A stretch of DNA of 64,000 bases, taken from JASLEW01 sp035544895. Lineage in GTDB: Bacteria; Acidobacteriota; Thermoanaerobaculia; Multivoradales; UBA5704. Positions within the stretch are counted from its first letter, which is position 1; the number at the start of each line of letters is the position of its first letter. The stretch spans positions 1-64,000 of the forward strand of contig DASZZM010000080.1 in the NCBI GenBank assembly GCA_035544895.1, read 5' to 3'. Shown in pieces: positions 31,855-40,876 of the stretch. The notes under the pieces are model-generated. The model worked only from the letters and a program-made list of their open reading frames with translations. It was not told the origin of the DNA and made no database searches. Position numbers and translations under genes: made by a program.

Positions 31855-34656
31855 CTAGACTCCAACGCTGCCGGCCGGCGGAACCTTCCCAGGCTCTCCG
31901 GTCTGGCGGTCGCGGCCGGGACTCCCGCGGTGGCGGCCCGCGGCCGGGTCGATCTCGATGCGCACGGGGCGCAGGGAGACGGGGACGACCGGACGCAGCG
32001 CGCGGTCGAGCGCCTGGGTAGCGGCAAAACCGACCAGCGCCGAGCCCTTCGCCAGGGCGCGGAAGGTGACGCGCGCGACCGTGCCCGCTCCCTGGGTCCC
32101 TGGCACTTCGCCGAGCAGGCTCGCCCCGACCACCACCTCGCCCGGATGGCTGAAGTCCGCCAGCACCTGGGCCTTGTCCGCCGGCCCGAAGAAGTCCCCT
32201 GCCTCGACCTTGTCGACGGCGAGCAGGGCGGGGTCGTAGGTGAGCGCCAGCGGGAGGTGCGAGATCGGCTGGTCGCACGACACCTGCACCTGCACCTCGA
32301 TGCGCTCGCCGGGAGCCACCGCGTACCGCTGCGGCACGAGCGAGAGGCGAACCGCGGCGCCGGGCAGGGGGTCGTCAGGACCGCCGTCGCGTGGGACGGG
32401 ATGATCCTCGCGCCCCTGGATCGCCGCCACGACGGCGCCGGCGGCAGGCCGGCCGCCGCTCCCGCCATTGGTCGCCGCTCCCGCCATTGGCGACACTCCC
32501 GGCAGGTCGGCGGCACTCCCGGCAGGTCGCCAAACCGCGAGCGCCACGCGAGACGAACCTGCCGGTCCTACCGAGCTCTGGCGCGACGGCGGGATTGGCG
32601 CCGGCGGCTGCTGCGGCGGCGGGGGTTGACCCGATGCCGGCGGGGTCGGCGCCGGTGGGGCCTTGAAGATGTCGGTTGGCGGCGCCGCCGGCGCCAGGTT
32701 CTGGCCGGCGCCGGGCGGCGGCTGGCGCGGCGGTTGCTGCTCGGCGCCGCCCGCACCGTCGTCGGCCTCGCCGGGACGCAGCCCGCGCGGCAGGCGCTGG
32801 ATGCGGCGGCGGATCTGCTCCTGGATCTCCTCCGGCGTGGCCTCGCCGCCCTCGAAGGGGCCCTCCACATCGGACTCGACGCGCGGGCTGCCGCCGCGGA
32901 AGGTGGTGTTGGCTTCGGTCCCCACCCAGATTGGCAGCAGGTCCTCCTGGGTGATTTCGGCGTTGCGGATAACGTGCGGCGTCAGCGTCAGGATCACGTC
33001 GGTGCGGTTGTTCTCGCTGTGCTTGTTCGAGAACAGACGGCCGAGCACCGGGATCTCGGACAATCCCGGAATACCCTTCTCGTTGCTGTTCTCGTCGGTG
33101 CGGATCAGGCCGGCCAGGAAGTTCGTCTCGCCGTCTTTCAGACGGATCGTCGAATCGATCGTCCGGGTGCCGATGATCGGCTGCCCCGAGATGCTGCCGT
33201 TCAAGTTGCTCACCTCGATCTTGACCTTGAGCGTCACCTCCTGGTTGTGGTGCACGCGCGGCTCGATCTCGATCTTGATGCCGACGTCCTGGTACGTGAA
33301 GGAGGTGATCGGCACGATGCTGCCGCCGATGGTGTTCGAGGTGTTGAAGGTGGTGAGCGGGATGGGCACCCGGTCGCCGATCACCAGGTTCGCCTTGCCG
33401 CCTTCGGTGATGCGCAGCTGCGGCTTGGCGAGCAGCTGGGCCTCGCTGCTCTGCTTGACGAAGTTGTAGAGGAAACTGGGGATGGTGAGCAGCCAGTTGC
33501 TCTGGTTGAGGAACTGCAAGTCGGAGACGCGGACCTGCGACGGCGTCGTCGCCGCCCCCGTTCCTCCGGTGCCGCCGCTCGCCGCCGCGGCGCCGGTGTC
33601 GAGGGTCTGGGTGATCGAGTACTGGGAAAGCGTCACTCCCAGCTCGCGCAGCCGCGTGGTGTTGATCTGCAGCAGCTCGACGTCGATCACCACTTCCGCC
33701 TTGGCCTTGTCGTTGGCTTCGATGATCTTTTCGGCCACTTTCACCTTGTCGGCCGAGTCGCGCAGAATGATGGCGTTGAGCTGCTCATTGGTGGCGATCT
33801 TCTTGGCATCGACGAGGCTGCGCAGAATCGTCGTCATGTCCTTGACTTCGGCATTCGACAGATAGAAGGTCTGGATGACCTGGTCCTCGTAGATGCGCCG
33901 GTTCTGCGGCGTATCGGCGGCAATCAGGATGGTGTGCTCGTCGATGACCTTGTAGAAGTGGCCGCCGGCCCGGATCAGCGTCTCCAGGGCGGCCTGCGCG
34001 GTGACGTCTTTGAGGTCAACCGCGATCTCCTGGTCCTTGAGGTTGGGATCGAACAGGACGTTGATGCCGAACGCCTGCCCGAGGGCGCGATAGATCTGGA
34101 AGATGGAGACCGGCTGCGGGAACTCGAGCGAGATCGGCTGCTCCGAGCGCGGGTTGAGGACCGGCGGCTGCGGCCGGGCGCCGCGCGTCTTCTGCTTCAT
34201 CTGATCGATGGTGGCGAGGTCCTTTCTCCGCCCTTGGGAGTTGACGACGCGGCGCACGTGCTCGAGCTGGGCTTGCGCGTACTGGTTGGTGGGATCGAGC
34301 TGCACGGCCTCCTGGTACTCGACCAGCGCGCGCTCGGGCACCTCGGCCTTCTCGAACTGCTTGCCTTTCTCGAAGTGCGCCTGCGAGGCCTTGATCTTGG
34401 CGCGCAGCAGGGCGGCGCGGTAGGTGATGTTGCCAGGATCCCCATCGAGCGCCTTCAGGTAGTCCAGCACGGCGTCATCCCATTGCCCGAGCTGCTCGGC
34501 GGTTTGCGCCTTGCGATAGCTCGACTGGCTGGCGCAGCCGGAGGCCGCGGCCAGCATCGCGAGCGCGGCCAGGGCGGAGACCAATGCCAGCACCTGGCGG
34601 CGGCACGCCCCCACCCTCTCGAGACCGGACCTTCGTTCTAGACATGGGTTTCGCAT
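31855..34656 (-). CDS. gspD: Outer-membrane secretin GspD/PilQ-type with TPR and cohesin-like domains
   Basis: 933 aa from ATG 34656 (GGAGG upstream); ATG 34674, overlapping the previous stop, is an alternative. Lipoprotein-type signal with lipobox A-S-G-C, a TPR-like segment (about 50-140), STN/N-domains (about 170-400), the secretin pore domain (about 440-620: V-G-I-K-I-E-I-E-P-R-V and G-I-P-G-L-S-E-I-P-V-L-G-R-L-F), a long Pro/Gln-rich linker, and a cohesin-like beta domain (about 765-905). Residues about 709-736 in the linker come from a doubled copy of repeat family A. It forms the exit channel. Confidence 0.93.
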   Translation of the reverse strand: MRNPCLERRSGLERVGACRRQVLALVSALAALAMLAAASGCASQSSYRKAQTAEQLGQWDDAVLDYLKALDGDPGNITYRAALLRAKIKASQAHFEKGKQFEKAEVPERALVEYQEAVQLDPTNQYAQAQLEHVRRVVNSQGRRKDLATIDQMKQKTRGARPQPPVLNPRSEQPISLEFPQPVSIFQIYRALGQAFGINVLFDPNLKDQEIAVDLKDVTAQAALETLIRAGGHFYKVIDEHTILIAADTPQNRRIYEDQVIQTFYLSNAEVKDMTTILRSLVDAKKIATNEQLNAIILRDSADKVKVAEKIIEANDKAKAEVVIDVELLQINTTRLRELGVTLSQYSITQTLDTGAAAASGGTGGTGAATTPSQVRVSDLQFLNQSNWLLTIPSFLYNFVKQSSEAQLLAKPQLRITEGGKANLVIGDRVPIPLTTFNTSNTIGGSIVPITSFTYQDVGIKIEIEPRVHHNQEVTLKVKIEVSNLNGSISGQPIIGTRTIDSTIRLKDGETNFLAGLIRTDENSNEKGIPGLSEIPVLGRLFSNKHSENNRTDVILTLTPHVIRNAEITQEDLLPIWVGTEANTTFRGGSPRVESDVEGPFEGGEATPEEIQEQIRRRIQRLPRGLRPGEADDGAGGAEQQPPRQPPPGAGQNLAPAAPPTDIFKAPPAPTPPASGQPPPPQQPPAPIPPSRQSSVGPAGSSRVALAVWRPAGSAADLPGVSPMAGAATNGGSGGRPAAGAVVAAIQGREDHPVPRDGGPDDPLPGAAVRLSLVPQRYAVAPGERIEVQVQVSCDQPISHLPLALTYDPALLAVDKVEAGDFFGPADKAQVLADFSHPGEVVVGASLLGEVPGTQGAGTVARVTFRALAKGSALVGFAATQALDRALRPVVPVSLRPVRIEIDPAAGRHRGSPGRDRQTGEPGKVPPAGSVGV
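32449..32530 (+). repeat. Repeat family A, nested double copy (inside gspD)
   Basis: An outer family A module (32449-32471 plus 32511-32530) is split at its palindromic centre by a 39-base inner copy (32472-32510). The insert is a multiple of three, so the gspD frame stays open. Both copies carry CTCCCGCCATTGG and CACTCCCGGCAGGTCG. Confidence 0.85.
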
Positions 34657-34673
34657 CTCGAAAGGTTCCTCCA

Positions 34674-35324
34674 TCAATGGCCGACGGCCACGCGCTGCGG
34701 TTGTACGTCGTTGAAACCGACGAAGCCGACGTCCACCGATTCGAAGCCGATCCTGACGACGATGAATTTGCCGGCCAGGACCTGGCCGGCCTGGACATTG
34801 AAAATCGACTGGCCATCCGAGAAGACGGCAATGCGCCGCTCCGGCGGACCGAAGCTTCCCAGATAGGTCAGGGTGAACTGCGGCGGATGGGGCTTGGCCG
34901 CCTCGATGGCGGCAAGGCGCGCCTGCTCTTCGGCCAGGCGCCGGCGCGCCGCCTCGGCCTCCTCCATGGCGCGCAGCTGCTCCTTGGTCGGCTTGGGCGG
35001 CCCCGGCGGCGGCGGGGGCGGCGGCTCGACGAAGCGCCACGGGTCGCGTCCCGGCGAATAGCTGCGGCCCAGGCGCCCGAGCGAGTCGAGCGCCTCGTCG
35101 TGCAGGGGAATCACGGCCATGGCCACCGTCTTCGTCCCGCCGGCGGCGCTGGCGCCCGCGGCGTGCATGGGCGGCGGCGGCGCTGCGACAATTCCCGATT
35201 CAGGATCGACCGGACCGCTGCGCGCCGGCGTGCCGGACGAGTCGTCGTCGCCGCGCAGGTAGACCCAGGCGACGATCAGCAGGAGACCCGCCAGGATTGC
35301 CAGCAGCAGGCGCTGGCGGCTCAT
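34674..35324 (-). CDS. Inner-membrane secretion protein, GspC/PilP-like
   Basis: 216 aa. One N-terminal transmembrane helix (about 5-22), a disordered linker with poly-Pro, a charged helix (E-E-A-E-A-A-R-R-R-L-A-E-E-Q-A), and a C-terminal beta domain with F-T-L-T-Y-L-G-S-F-G-P and V-R-I-G-F-E-S-V-D-V, as in PilP/GspC homology regions that link inner membrane and secretin. Its order just before gspD supports this. Exact subfamily uncertain. Confidence 0.75.
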   Translation of the reverse strand: MSRQRLLLAILAGLLLIVAWVYLRGDDDSSGTPARSGPVDPESGIVAAPPPPMHAAGASAAGGTKTVAMAVIPLHDEALDSLGRLGRSYSPGRDPWRFVEPPPPPPPGPPKPTKEQLRAMEEAEAARRRLAEEQARLAAIEAAKPHPPQFTLTYLGSFGPPERRIAVFSDGQSIFNVQAGQVLAGKFIVVRIGFESVDVGFVGFNDVQPQRVAVGH

Positions 35325-35941
35325 GTGTCGCTCCGCGCCGCGCCCGCGCTCTTGACCGGCCCGCCTGCCCTCTCCACCTCCTGGCTGGCGGCAAACAGGG
35401 TGGACAGGGTGAGGTCGATCCGCAGCTCTTTGCCCCTGGCCCCTCCGGAGCTGAGATTGGCGTCTTCGAGGGTCAGGAAGGAGCTGGAGAGCTCGAGCAG
35501 GTTGAGGAACTTGCGCAGGTCTAGATAGGTGCCCTCGACGGTGAAGACGAACGAGCGCTTGATCAGGCCGTACTGTTCGATCACCTGCTCGGGGTAGGAG
35601 AGCGACCGCGGCGCCAACCCCGAGCGGGCGGCCAGCGACTTGACCTCGTCGGTGACCTCGGTCAGGCGCCGGCGGCGCGTTGAGAAATCTTCGGCATAGA
35701 GCTTGTGGACTCTCACCTGATTGCGTTTCGCCTGGATCAGCAGGCTGCTCAGACGCATTCGCTCGGCCTGCGCTTCAGAAAGCTTGCGGCTCTCCTGTTG
35801 GAGGTCTTGCTCGAGCGAGCGCACGCGGTCGCTGAAGCCGAAACGGTAGACCACGAAGGCCATGGCGTTGGCCAGCAAGAAGATCAGGGCCGGCAGCCAC
35901 ACCCAGATGCGCTGGCGCCAGATGTCGTCGCGAAAAGTCAT
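35321..35941 (-). CDS. PilO/GspM-like inner-membrane assembly protein
   Basis: 206 aa. N-terminal helix (about 15-33), long coiled coil (about 38-80), then a ferredoxin-like domain (R-S-F-V-F-T-V-E-G-T-Y-L-D-L-R-K-F-L-N-L-L-E). This is the PilO/GspM plan. It overlaps both neighbours by ATGA junctions, so it is translated with the PilM/PilN-like genes. It forms the inner-membrane alignment complex. Confidence 0.8.
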   Translation of the reverse strand: MTFRDDIWRQRIWVWLPALIFLLANAMAFVVYRFGFSDRVRSLEQDLQQESRKLSEAQAERMRLSSLLIQAKRNQVRVHKLYAEDFSTRRRRLTEVTDEVKSLAARSGLAPRSLSYPEQVIEQYGLIKRSFVFTVEGTYLDLRKFLNLLELSSSFLTLEDANLSSGGARGKELRIDLTLSTLFAASQEVERAGGPVKSAGAARSDT

Positions 35942-36999
35942 GAGCCACCGGGAGGACGGGCGGCCTTGGCAGGGTGGGTCAAGGAAGCCGGTGCCGACGC
36001 CGACGACGTCCCCCAGGGGAGGGCCGCGCCGCCGCGCGCCCGCTCGGGGGCCGCTCTACCGCCTGCCGCCGGCGCCAACTTGGTGGCCGCTCCGCCGCCC
36101 GCGGCCGGAGACCGTCCGGGGACCGCTCCGCCGCCCGCCACCGGAGACCGCCCGAGGACCGCTCCGCCACCCGCCGCCGGCGCCCGCCCGATGGACGCTC
36201 CGCCACCCGCCGCCGGTGCCCGCTCGATAGCCGCTTCGCCGCCCGCCGCCGGCGCCGGCTCGGAGGCCGCGCTGCCGTCCGCCGCCACCGCCGCCGGCTT
36301 GGGGGCGTCCGGAATGTAGAGGACCTTGAGATCGAACCGCAACAGGTTGTCTTCCTCCCGCGCCTCGTGCGCCAGGTTGGGCTCGGCGAACGAGGGATGC
36401 GCGAACAACTTGTCTACGAACTGCGACAGCGCTTCGTCGCTCTTGGCCTGGCCGGTGACGAGCAGGGTGATTGGCGTGGTCTTCTCCGCCGGCGGCCCCG
36501 TCTGCCGGCCGCCTGACTCTTTCTCCACCACGTTTTGGGGGGACAGCCGCAGCAGGCGCACGCCTTGCGGCAGCACCTCGGCGATGCGGTCGAACAGTTG
36601 ACTCCAGGAGAACGCGCGCTCGGCGATCTTGCGGTTGAGGTAGGCGACCTGCCGGTTCTCCTGGTCGAGGTTGAGACCGGAGATCTGGCCGCTGAGCGCC
36701 GAGATCTTCTGCCGCTCGGCCGCGGTATCGCTTTCCACTTTGGCGAGCTTGACGCGGGTCTCCTGCGAGCTTTCGAGGTAGCTCCAGAAGAGCGAGACAT
36801 TGCCGGCAAGCAGCAGGGCGCCGAGCAGCCAGAGCAGCAGGGCCGCCCGGGTCACCGGCCGGCTGTTGACGAAGGGACGCCGGGCGAGATTGAGCGACTG
36901 CGCCCCGGACAGGGCGAGCGTCCGGCCGGCAGCACCGCCGGCCGCGGCGTGCGGCGGTCGGGCCTCCGCGGCCACGGCCGGCGCCGGCGGCAGGCTCAC
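35938..36999 (-). CDS. PilN/GspL-C-like inner-membrane assembly protein with Pro-Ala-Gly repeats
   Basis: 353 aa, GTG start overlapping the PilM-like stop. It has the N-terminal S-L-N-L-A-R-R-P-F motif that binds PilM in type IV pili, a transmembrane helix (about 53-72), a coiled coil, and a PilN-like domain. The C-terminal third contains six near-perfect 12-residue repeats (A-P-A-A-G-G-G-A-x-x-G-R), encoded by 36-bp tandem repeats at about 36050-36270. The repeat tail is periplasmic and probably disordered. Confidence 0.82.
   Translation of the reverse strand: MSLPPAPAVAAEARPPHAAAGGAAGRTLALSGAQSLNLARRPFVNSRPVTRAALLLWLLGALLLAGNVSLFWSYLESSQETRVKLAKVESDTAAERQKISALSGQISGLNLDQENRQVAYLNRKIAERAFSWSQLFDRIAEVLPQGVRLLRLSPQNVVEKESGGRQTGPPAEKTTPITLLVTGQAKSDEALSQFVDKLFAHPSFAEPNLAHEAREEDNLLRFDLKVLYIPDAPKPAAVAADGSAASEPAPAAGGEAAIERAPAAGGGASIGRAPAAGGGAVLGRSPVAGGGAVPGRSPAAGGGAATKLAPAAGGRAAPERARGGAALPWGTSSASAPASLTHPAKAARPPGGS
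36050..36270. repeat. Six-unit 36-bp tandem repeat in the PilN-like gene
   Basis: Direct repeats of 36 bases, each containing a CCCGCCGCCGG-type core, encode A-P-A-A-G-G-x-A-x-x-x-x. The units differ in the variable four residues. This is a site of probable length variation in frame. Confidence 0.75.
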
Positions 37000-37982
37000 G
37001 CCACCTCCCGGCGGGCGGCGCCTAGCATCGGCGCGAGCTCGCGCCAGGGCAGCGCGGCATCGGCCTCGCCGCGCAGCAGCGGCAGCCAGCGCGCATCCAG
37101 GCGGTGCGCGGGCTGCCCGAGGCCGCGCTCCAACCGCTCCAGCCAGAGCGGTTCGACCGCGGCCGGCGCCGACACCAGCACCGGATCGAGGACCGAACCG
37201 CGGAAGTGCTCGTCCAGGAAGTTGCGGGTGAGCCTCAGGTCGCGCTCGACGAAGCTTCCACGCGCCTGCTCCGGCAGCGTTCCGGTGAAACCCTTGTAGC
37301 GGTGCAGGACCGGCTCGCCGCCACGGGAAAAGACCAGCGTGTAGCCGTCCTCGTCGACCAGTGCGAGGGCCAAGAAGGCGCCGGGAGCCGAGTGCTCGAG
37401 GGCGGCAAGCAGCGACAAGCTGACGTTGGAAACGTGACCCAGCCGCACTCCTTGGGCGGCGAAGGCGTCCTCGACCTGGCCGAGGAGCGCCTCGACGGCA
37501 AAACCCATGAGCAAGCGCCGGGGCTCGGCCTGGCCCGGCAGCGGCGAGACCTCGGCGGCGCCGATGCGCAGCTCGTCGACGCGGAATGGCACCAGGCGGC
37601 GCAGCTTCCAGCGCAGCACCTCGTCGAGCGCCTCGCCCCCGCGCGGCAGATCGCCGCTTTCGGCGAAGGTCAGGCGCAGCCAGAGGTCCGGGACGACGAG
37701 CGACGCCTCGCGCACTCCGCCGGGAACGCTGCGCACCAGCTCGCCCGTGATCCGGGTGAAGGCGGCGGGGTCGCGCAATGGGCCGCCCAGCGGGCCGCTG
37801 GCGAAGGTGTCGGCGGGCAGCGCCGCCTGGCGATAGGCGCGGAAGCGGAAGCCCTGGCGCTCGCGGATGAACTGGCCATAGCGCAAGCGGCCGCCGTCGA
37901 GCACGAAGACGTGCGGCGGCGACGGCAGCGGCACGAAGCCGAGCAGCTGCCTACTCCACGAAGGTAACTTTGTTGATCTCAC
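36996..37982 (-). CDS. PilM/GspL-N-like cytoplasmic assembly protein
   Basis: 328 aa if the GTG at 37982 is used, which overlaps gspE by 32 bases; a later GTG near 37937 (V-P-L-P-S-P-P-H-V-F-V-L-D-G-G) is equally possible. The fold looks like the actin-like PilM/GspL N-domain (V-F-V-L-D-G-G start, V-V-P-D-L-W-L-R, W-K-L-R-R-L-V-P-F). It would bind the PilN-like protein and the ATPase on the cytoplasmic side. Identification rests mainly on gene order and weak motif likeness. Confidence 0.75.
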   Translation of the reverse strand: MRSTKLPSWSRQLLGFVPLPSPPHVFVLDGGRLRYGQFIRERQGFRFRAYRQAALPADTFASGPLGGPLRDPAAFTRITGELVRSVPGGVREASLVVPDLWLRLTFAESGDLPRGGEALDEVLRWKLRRLVPFRVDELRIGAAEVSPLPGQAEPRRLLMGFAVEALLGQVEDAFAAQGVRLGHVSNVSLSLLAALEHSAPGAFLALALVDEDGYTLVFSRGGEPVLHRYKGFTGTLPEQARGSFVERDLRLTRNFLDEHFRGSVLDPVLVSAPAAVEPLWLERLERGLGQPAHRLDARWLPLLRGEADAALPWRELAPMLGAARREVA

Positions 37983-39603
37983 GCAGGGTCGTCACTCCGA
38001 CGAGCACCTTCTCGAGCGCCGACTCGCGCAAGAAGGTCATACCTTCTTCTTTGGCCGCGCGGCGGATCTCGGAAGCCGGCCGCTTGTCCAGGATCAGCTC
38101 CCGGATGTGGTCCGAAAGGTCGAGCAGCTCGGAGACCGCCAGCCTCCCGAGGAACCCGGTGCCGCTGCACTCGATGCAGCCCGTCCCTTCGTAGAACGTG
38201 AACTCGGCGTACACCTCGGGATCGAGGCCGCTGTCCTCGAGCAGCTGCCGCGAGGCGCGGAGCTGGCGCTTGCAGTGCGGGCAGATCTTGCGCACCAGGC
38301 GCTGCGCCAGCACGCAGTTGAGCGCCGACACGAAGTTGTAGAGGTCCACGTTCATGTTGAGGAAGCGGCCGAGCACGTCGACCACGTTGTTGGCGTGCAC
38401 GGTGGTGAACACCAGGTGGCCGGTCAGCGCCGACTGAATGGCGATCTGGGCCGTCTCCTCGTCGCGGATCTCGCCCACCATCACCTTGTCCGGATCGTGG
38501 CGCAGGATGGAGCGCAGACCGCGGGCGAAAGTCAACCCTTTCTTCTCGTTGACCGGAATCTGGGTGATGCCGCGCAACTGGTACTCGACCGGATCTTCGA
38601 TGGTGATGATCTTGTCCTCGGAGGATTGGATCTCCGACAGGCAGGCGTAGAGCGTGGTGGTCTTGCCCGAGCCGGTCGGGCCGGTGACCAGGACCATGCC
38701 GTATGGCTCGCGGATGAACTTGCGCAGCTTGCGCAGCGTCTCGTCGTCGAACCCCAGTACGTCCAGGCGCAGGTTCTTGAACTCGGTGTTCATCGACTCC
38801 TTGTCGAGGATTCGGATCACGCAGTCTTCGCCGTGCACCGAGGGCATGATCGAGACCCGGAAGTCGATAGTCCGCCCCTTCAGCCGTAGCTTGAACCGGC
38901 CGTCTTGGGGGACGCGCTTCTCGGCGATGTCGAGCTCCGACATCACCTTGATGCGGCTGATGATCGTCTGGTGGTGGCGCTTGTCGATCGGCTCCATTGC
39001 CTGGTAGAGCACGCCGTCGATGCGGTACTTGATGATCACTTCGGTATCGCGCGTCTCGATATGAATGTCGCTCGCCCGCCGCTGGATGGCGTTGAACATC
39101 GTCGAATCCACCAGCTTGATGATGGGGCTGGTGTCGGCGCTGATGCGGTCGATCGACAGGATCTCTTCGCCCTCCTCGTCCTCTTGCACCAGCTGGATGC
39201 GGAAGTCCTCGCTGGCCTCGTCGAGGACGCGCTGGGCGCTTTCCGATTTCTGCAGGATCTCCTCGATCGCAGAGCGCACCCCCACCTTGACCTCGATCGG
39301 CTGTCCCAGGAGCAGCTCCATCTCGTCGATCTTGACCACGTCGGAGGGATCGGCCATCACCACCGAGAGGCGGCCGTCGAGCTGCGCCTCGGGGATGAAG
39401 CCATAGCGCAGCATCAGCTCGAACGGGATGCCGCGAAACAGGTCGTTGTCGATGCGGAAGCGCGTCAAGTCCACGAACTCGAGCCCGTAGCGCTGGGCGA
39501 AGGCTTCCGCCTGCTGCCGCTCGGAGGCCAGGCGCGCGCGCACCTGTTCGACGGTCTCGGGCTCATGCCCTTCATCCACGGTGTTGCCGTTGAACGCTAA
39601 CAT
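37951..39603 (-). CDS. gspE: Type II secretion/pilus assembly ATPase GspE
   Basis: 550 aa. N-terminal MshEN/GspE-N domain, Walker A G-P-T-G-S-G-K-T-T-T (about 320), Asp box (I-E-D-P-V-E-Y), Walker B (V-G-E-I-R-D-E-E-T-A), His box (L-V-F-T-T-V-H-A-N-N), and the tetracysteine zinc site C-P-H-C...C-I-E-C. It is a hexameric motor that drives pseudopilus assembly. It lies 16 bases downstream of gspF. Confidence 0.96.
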   Translation of the reverse strand: MLAFNGNTVDEGHEPETVEQVRARLASERQQAEAFAQRYGLEFVDLTRFRIDNDLFRGIPFELMLRYGFIPEAQLDGRLSVVMADPSDVVKIDEMELLLGQPIEVKVGVRSAIEEILQKSESAQRVLDEASEDFRIQLVQEDEEGEEILSIDRISADTSPIIKLVDSTMFNAIQRRASDIHIETRDTEVIIKYRIDGVLYQAMEPIDKRHHQTIISRIKVMSELDIAEKRVPQDGRFKLRLKGRTIDFRVSIMPSVHGEDCVIRILDKESMNTEFKNLRLDVLGFDDETLRKLRKFIREPYGMVLVTGPTGSGKTTTLYACLSEIQSSEDKIITIEDPVEYQLRGITQIPVNEKKGLTFARGLRSILRHDPDKVMVGEIRDEETAQIAIQSALTGHLVFTTVHANNVVDVLGRFLNMNVDLYNFVSALNCVLAQRLVRKICPHCKRQLRASRQLLEDSGLDPEVYAEFTFYEGTGCIECSGTGFLGRLAVSELLDLSDHIRELILDKRPASEIRRAAKEEGMTFLRESALEKVLVGVTTLREINKVTFVE

Positions 39604-39619
39604 CTCCCGGGTGCTCCCA

Positions 39620-40837
39620 TCAGAATCTGGTCTGTCCCAACGCGCTGAACAGAGGCAAGTAGATCGAGACGAGGATGATGGCGACGATCAACCCCATGAA
39701 CACCAGCATCAAGGGCTCGATCAGGGTCAGCAGCCGCGCCATGCGGGTCTCGATCTGCTCGTCCAGGAAATCCGCGACGCTGCCCAGCATCTCGTCGAGC
39801 GACCCCGTCGCCTCGCCGACCTTGATCATGTCGACCGCCATGTCGGAGAACATCTCGCTGCGCTCGAGCGCGGCATAGAACGGCTTGCCCTCGCGGACCA
39901 GCTGGATGGTCGGCTCCACGCGCGTGCGCACCAGCCGGTTGCCGATGGCCCCGGCCGCGATCTCGAACGAGGGGACGAGCGGGATGCCCCCGGCGAGCAG
40001 CGTCCCCAGCGAGCGGCAGAACTCGGCCATGGCAAAGCGGTGCAGGACCGGGCCGAGCAACGGCACCTTGAGCTTGGCGCGATCGACGCCGAGCCGCCCC
40101 GCGTCGGTCCGGCTCCAGGTGCGGAAGGTGAACGCCAGCGCCGCCACGCCCAGCAGCAGCAACGGCCAGTTGCGCTGCAAGAATCCGGAGACGCCGAGCA
40201 GCATGCGGGTGAGCAGCGGCAGCTCGACTTCGAGGTTCTCGAAAAAGACCATGAACTTGGGCACCACGAAGATCATCATCACCACGATCATCGTGATCGA
40301 GAGGCAGATCAGCACCGCCGGGTAGACCAGCGCCGAGACCACCCGCCGCCGCGCATCCATGACCAGCTTCATGTAACGGACGAAGCGGCGGATGACTCTC
40401 TCGAGCTCGCCGCTGCGCTCGCCGGCCTTCAGCGAGGCGGGATAGAGACGGGGGAACAGGTCGCCGAAAGCGGCAAATGCGTCGGAGAGGTCTTCGCCGC
40501 TCTTGATCCGGTCGCGCACCTCCAAGAGGACCGCCGCGAAGTGGGGATTGCGCATGCGCTCGAGCATGAGCTCGATCGCCTGCAGCAGGGGCAGACCGGC
40601 CTTGAGCAGGGCCGCGAGCTCCTGGTTGAAGACGATGAAATCCTGGATGGGGATGCGCCGGCGCGAGCGCCGTCCGCCGGTGAGCGAGAGCTTGCGCGGC
40701 AGCCCGCGCCGCCGCACTTCGAAGACGTGGTAGCCGCGCTTGCCCAGCTCGGAGAGGAGAGCCGGCTCATCGCTGGCGACAAAAGTCTCCTCGAGCACCC
40801 GGCCGTCCGGCGTCCCGACTCTACAAGTGAACTGCAT
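39620..40837 (-). CDS. gspF: Type II secretion inner-membrane platform protein GspF
   Basis: 405 aa, normal length. It has two cytoplasmic helical GspF domains (P-I-Q-D-F-I-V-F-N-Q-E-L-A-A-L-L-K-A-G-L-P and F-C-R-S-L-G-T-L-L-A-G-G-I-P) and three transmembrane helices (about 172-195, 222-240, 375-398). It works with GspE to build the pseudopilus. It starts 39 bases after the secretin-N-like gene. Confidence 0.95.
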   Translation of the reverse strand: MQFTCRVGTPDGRVLEETFVASDEPALLSELGKRGYHVFEVRRRGLPRKLSLTGGRRSRRRIPIQDFIVFNQELAALLKAGLPLLQAIELMLERMRNPHFAAVLLEVRDRIKSGEDLSDAFAAFGDLFPRLYPASLKAGERSGELERVIRRFVRYMKLVMDARRRVVSALVYPAVLICLSITMIVVMMIFVVPKFMVFFENLEVELPLLTRMLLGVSGFLQRNWPLLLLGVAALAFTFRTWSRTDAGRLGVDRAKLKVPLLGPVLHRFAMAEFCRSLGTLLAGGIPLVPSFEIAAGAIGNRLVRTRVEPTIQLVREGKPFYAALERSEMFSDMAVDMIKVGEATGSLDEMLGSVADFLDEQIETRMARLLTLIEPLMLVFMGLIVAIILVSIYLPLFSALGQTRF

Positions 40838-40876
40838 CCGCTGGTCTTCCTGGTCTCTTTCCCGGGCCTGCGGTAG

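Noticed and set aside
36050..36270. Repeat array resembling a CRISPR
   Set aside because: The units are adjacent 36-bp coding repeats without unique spacers; no cas gene is present in the window.
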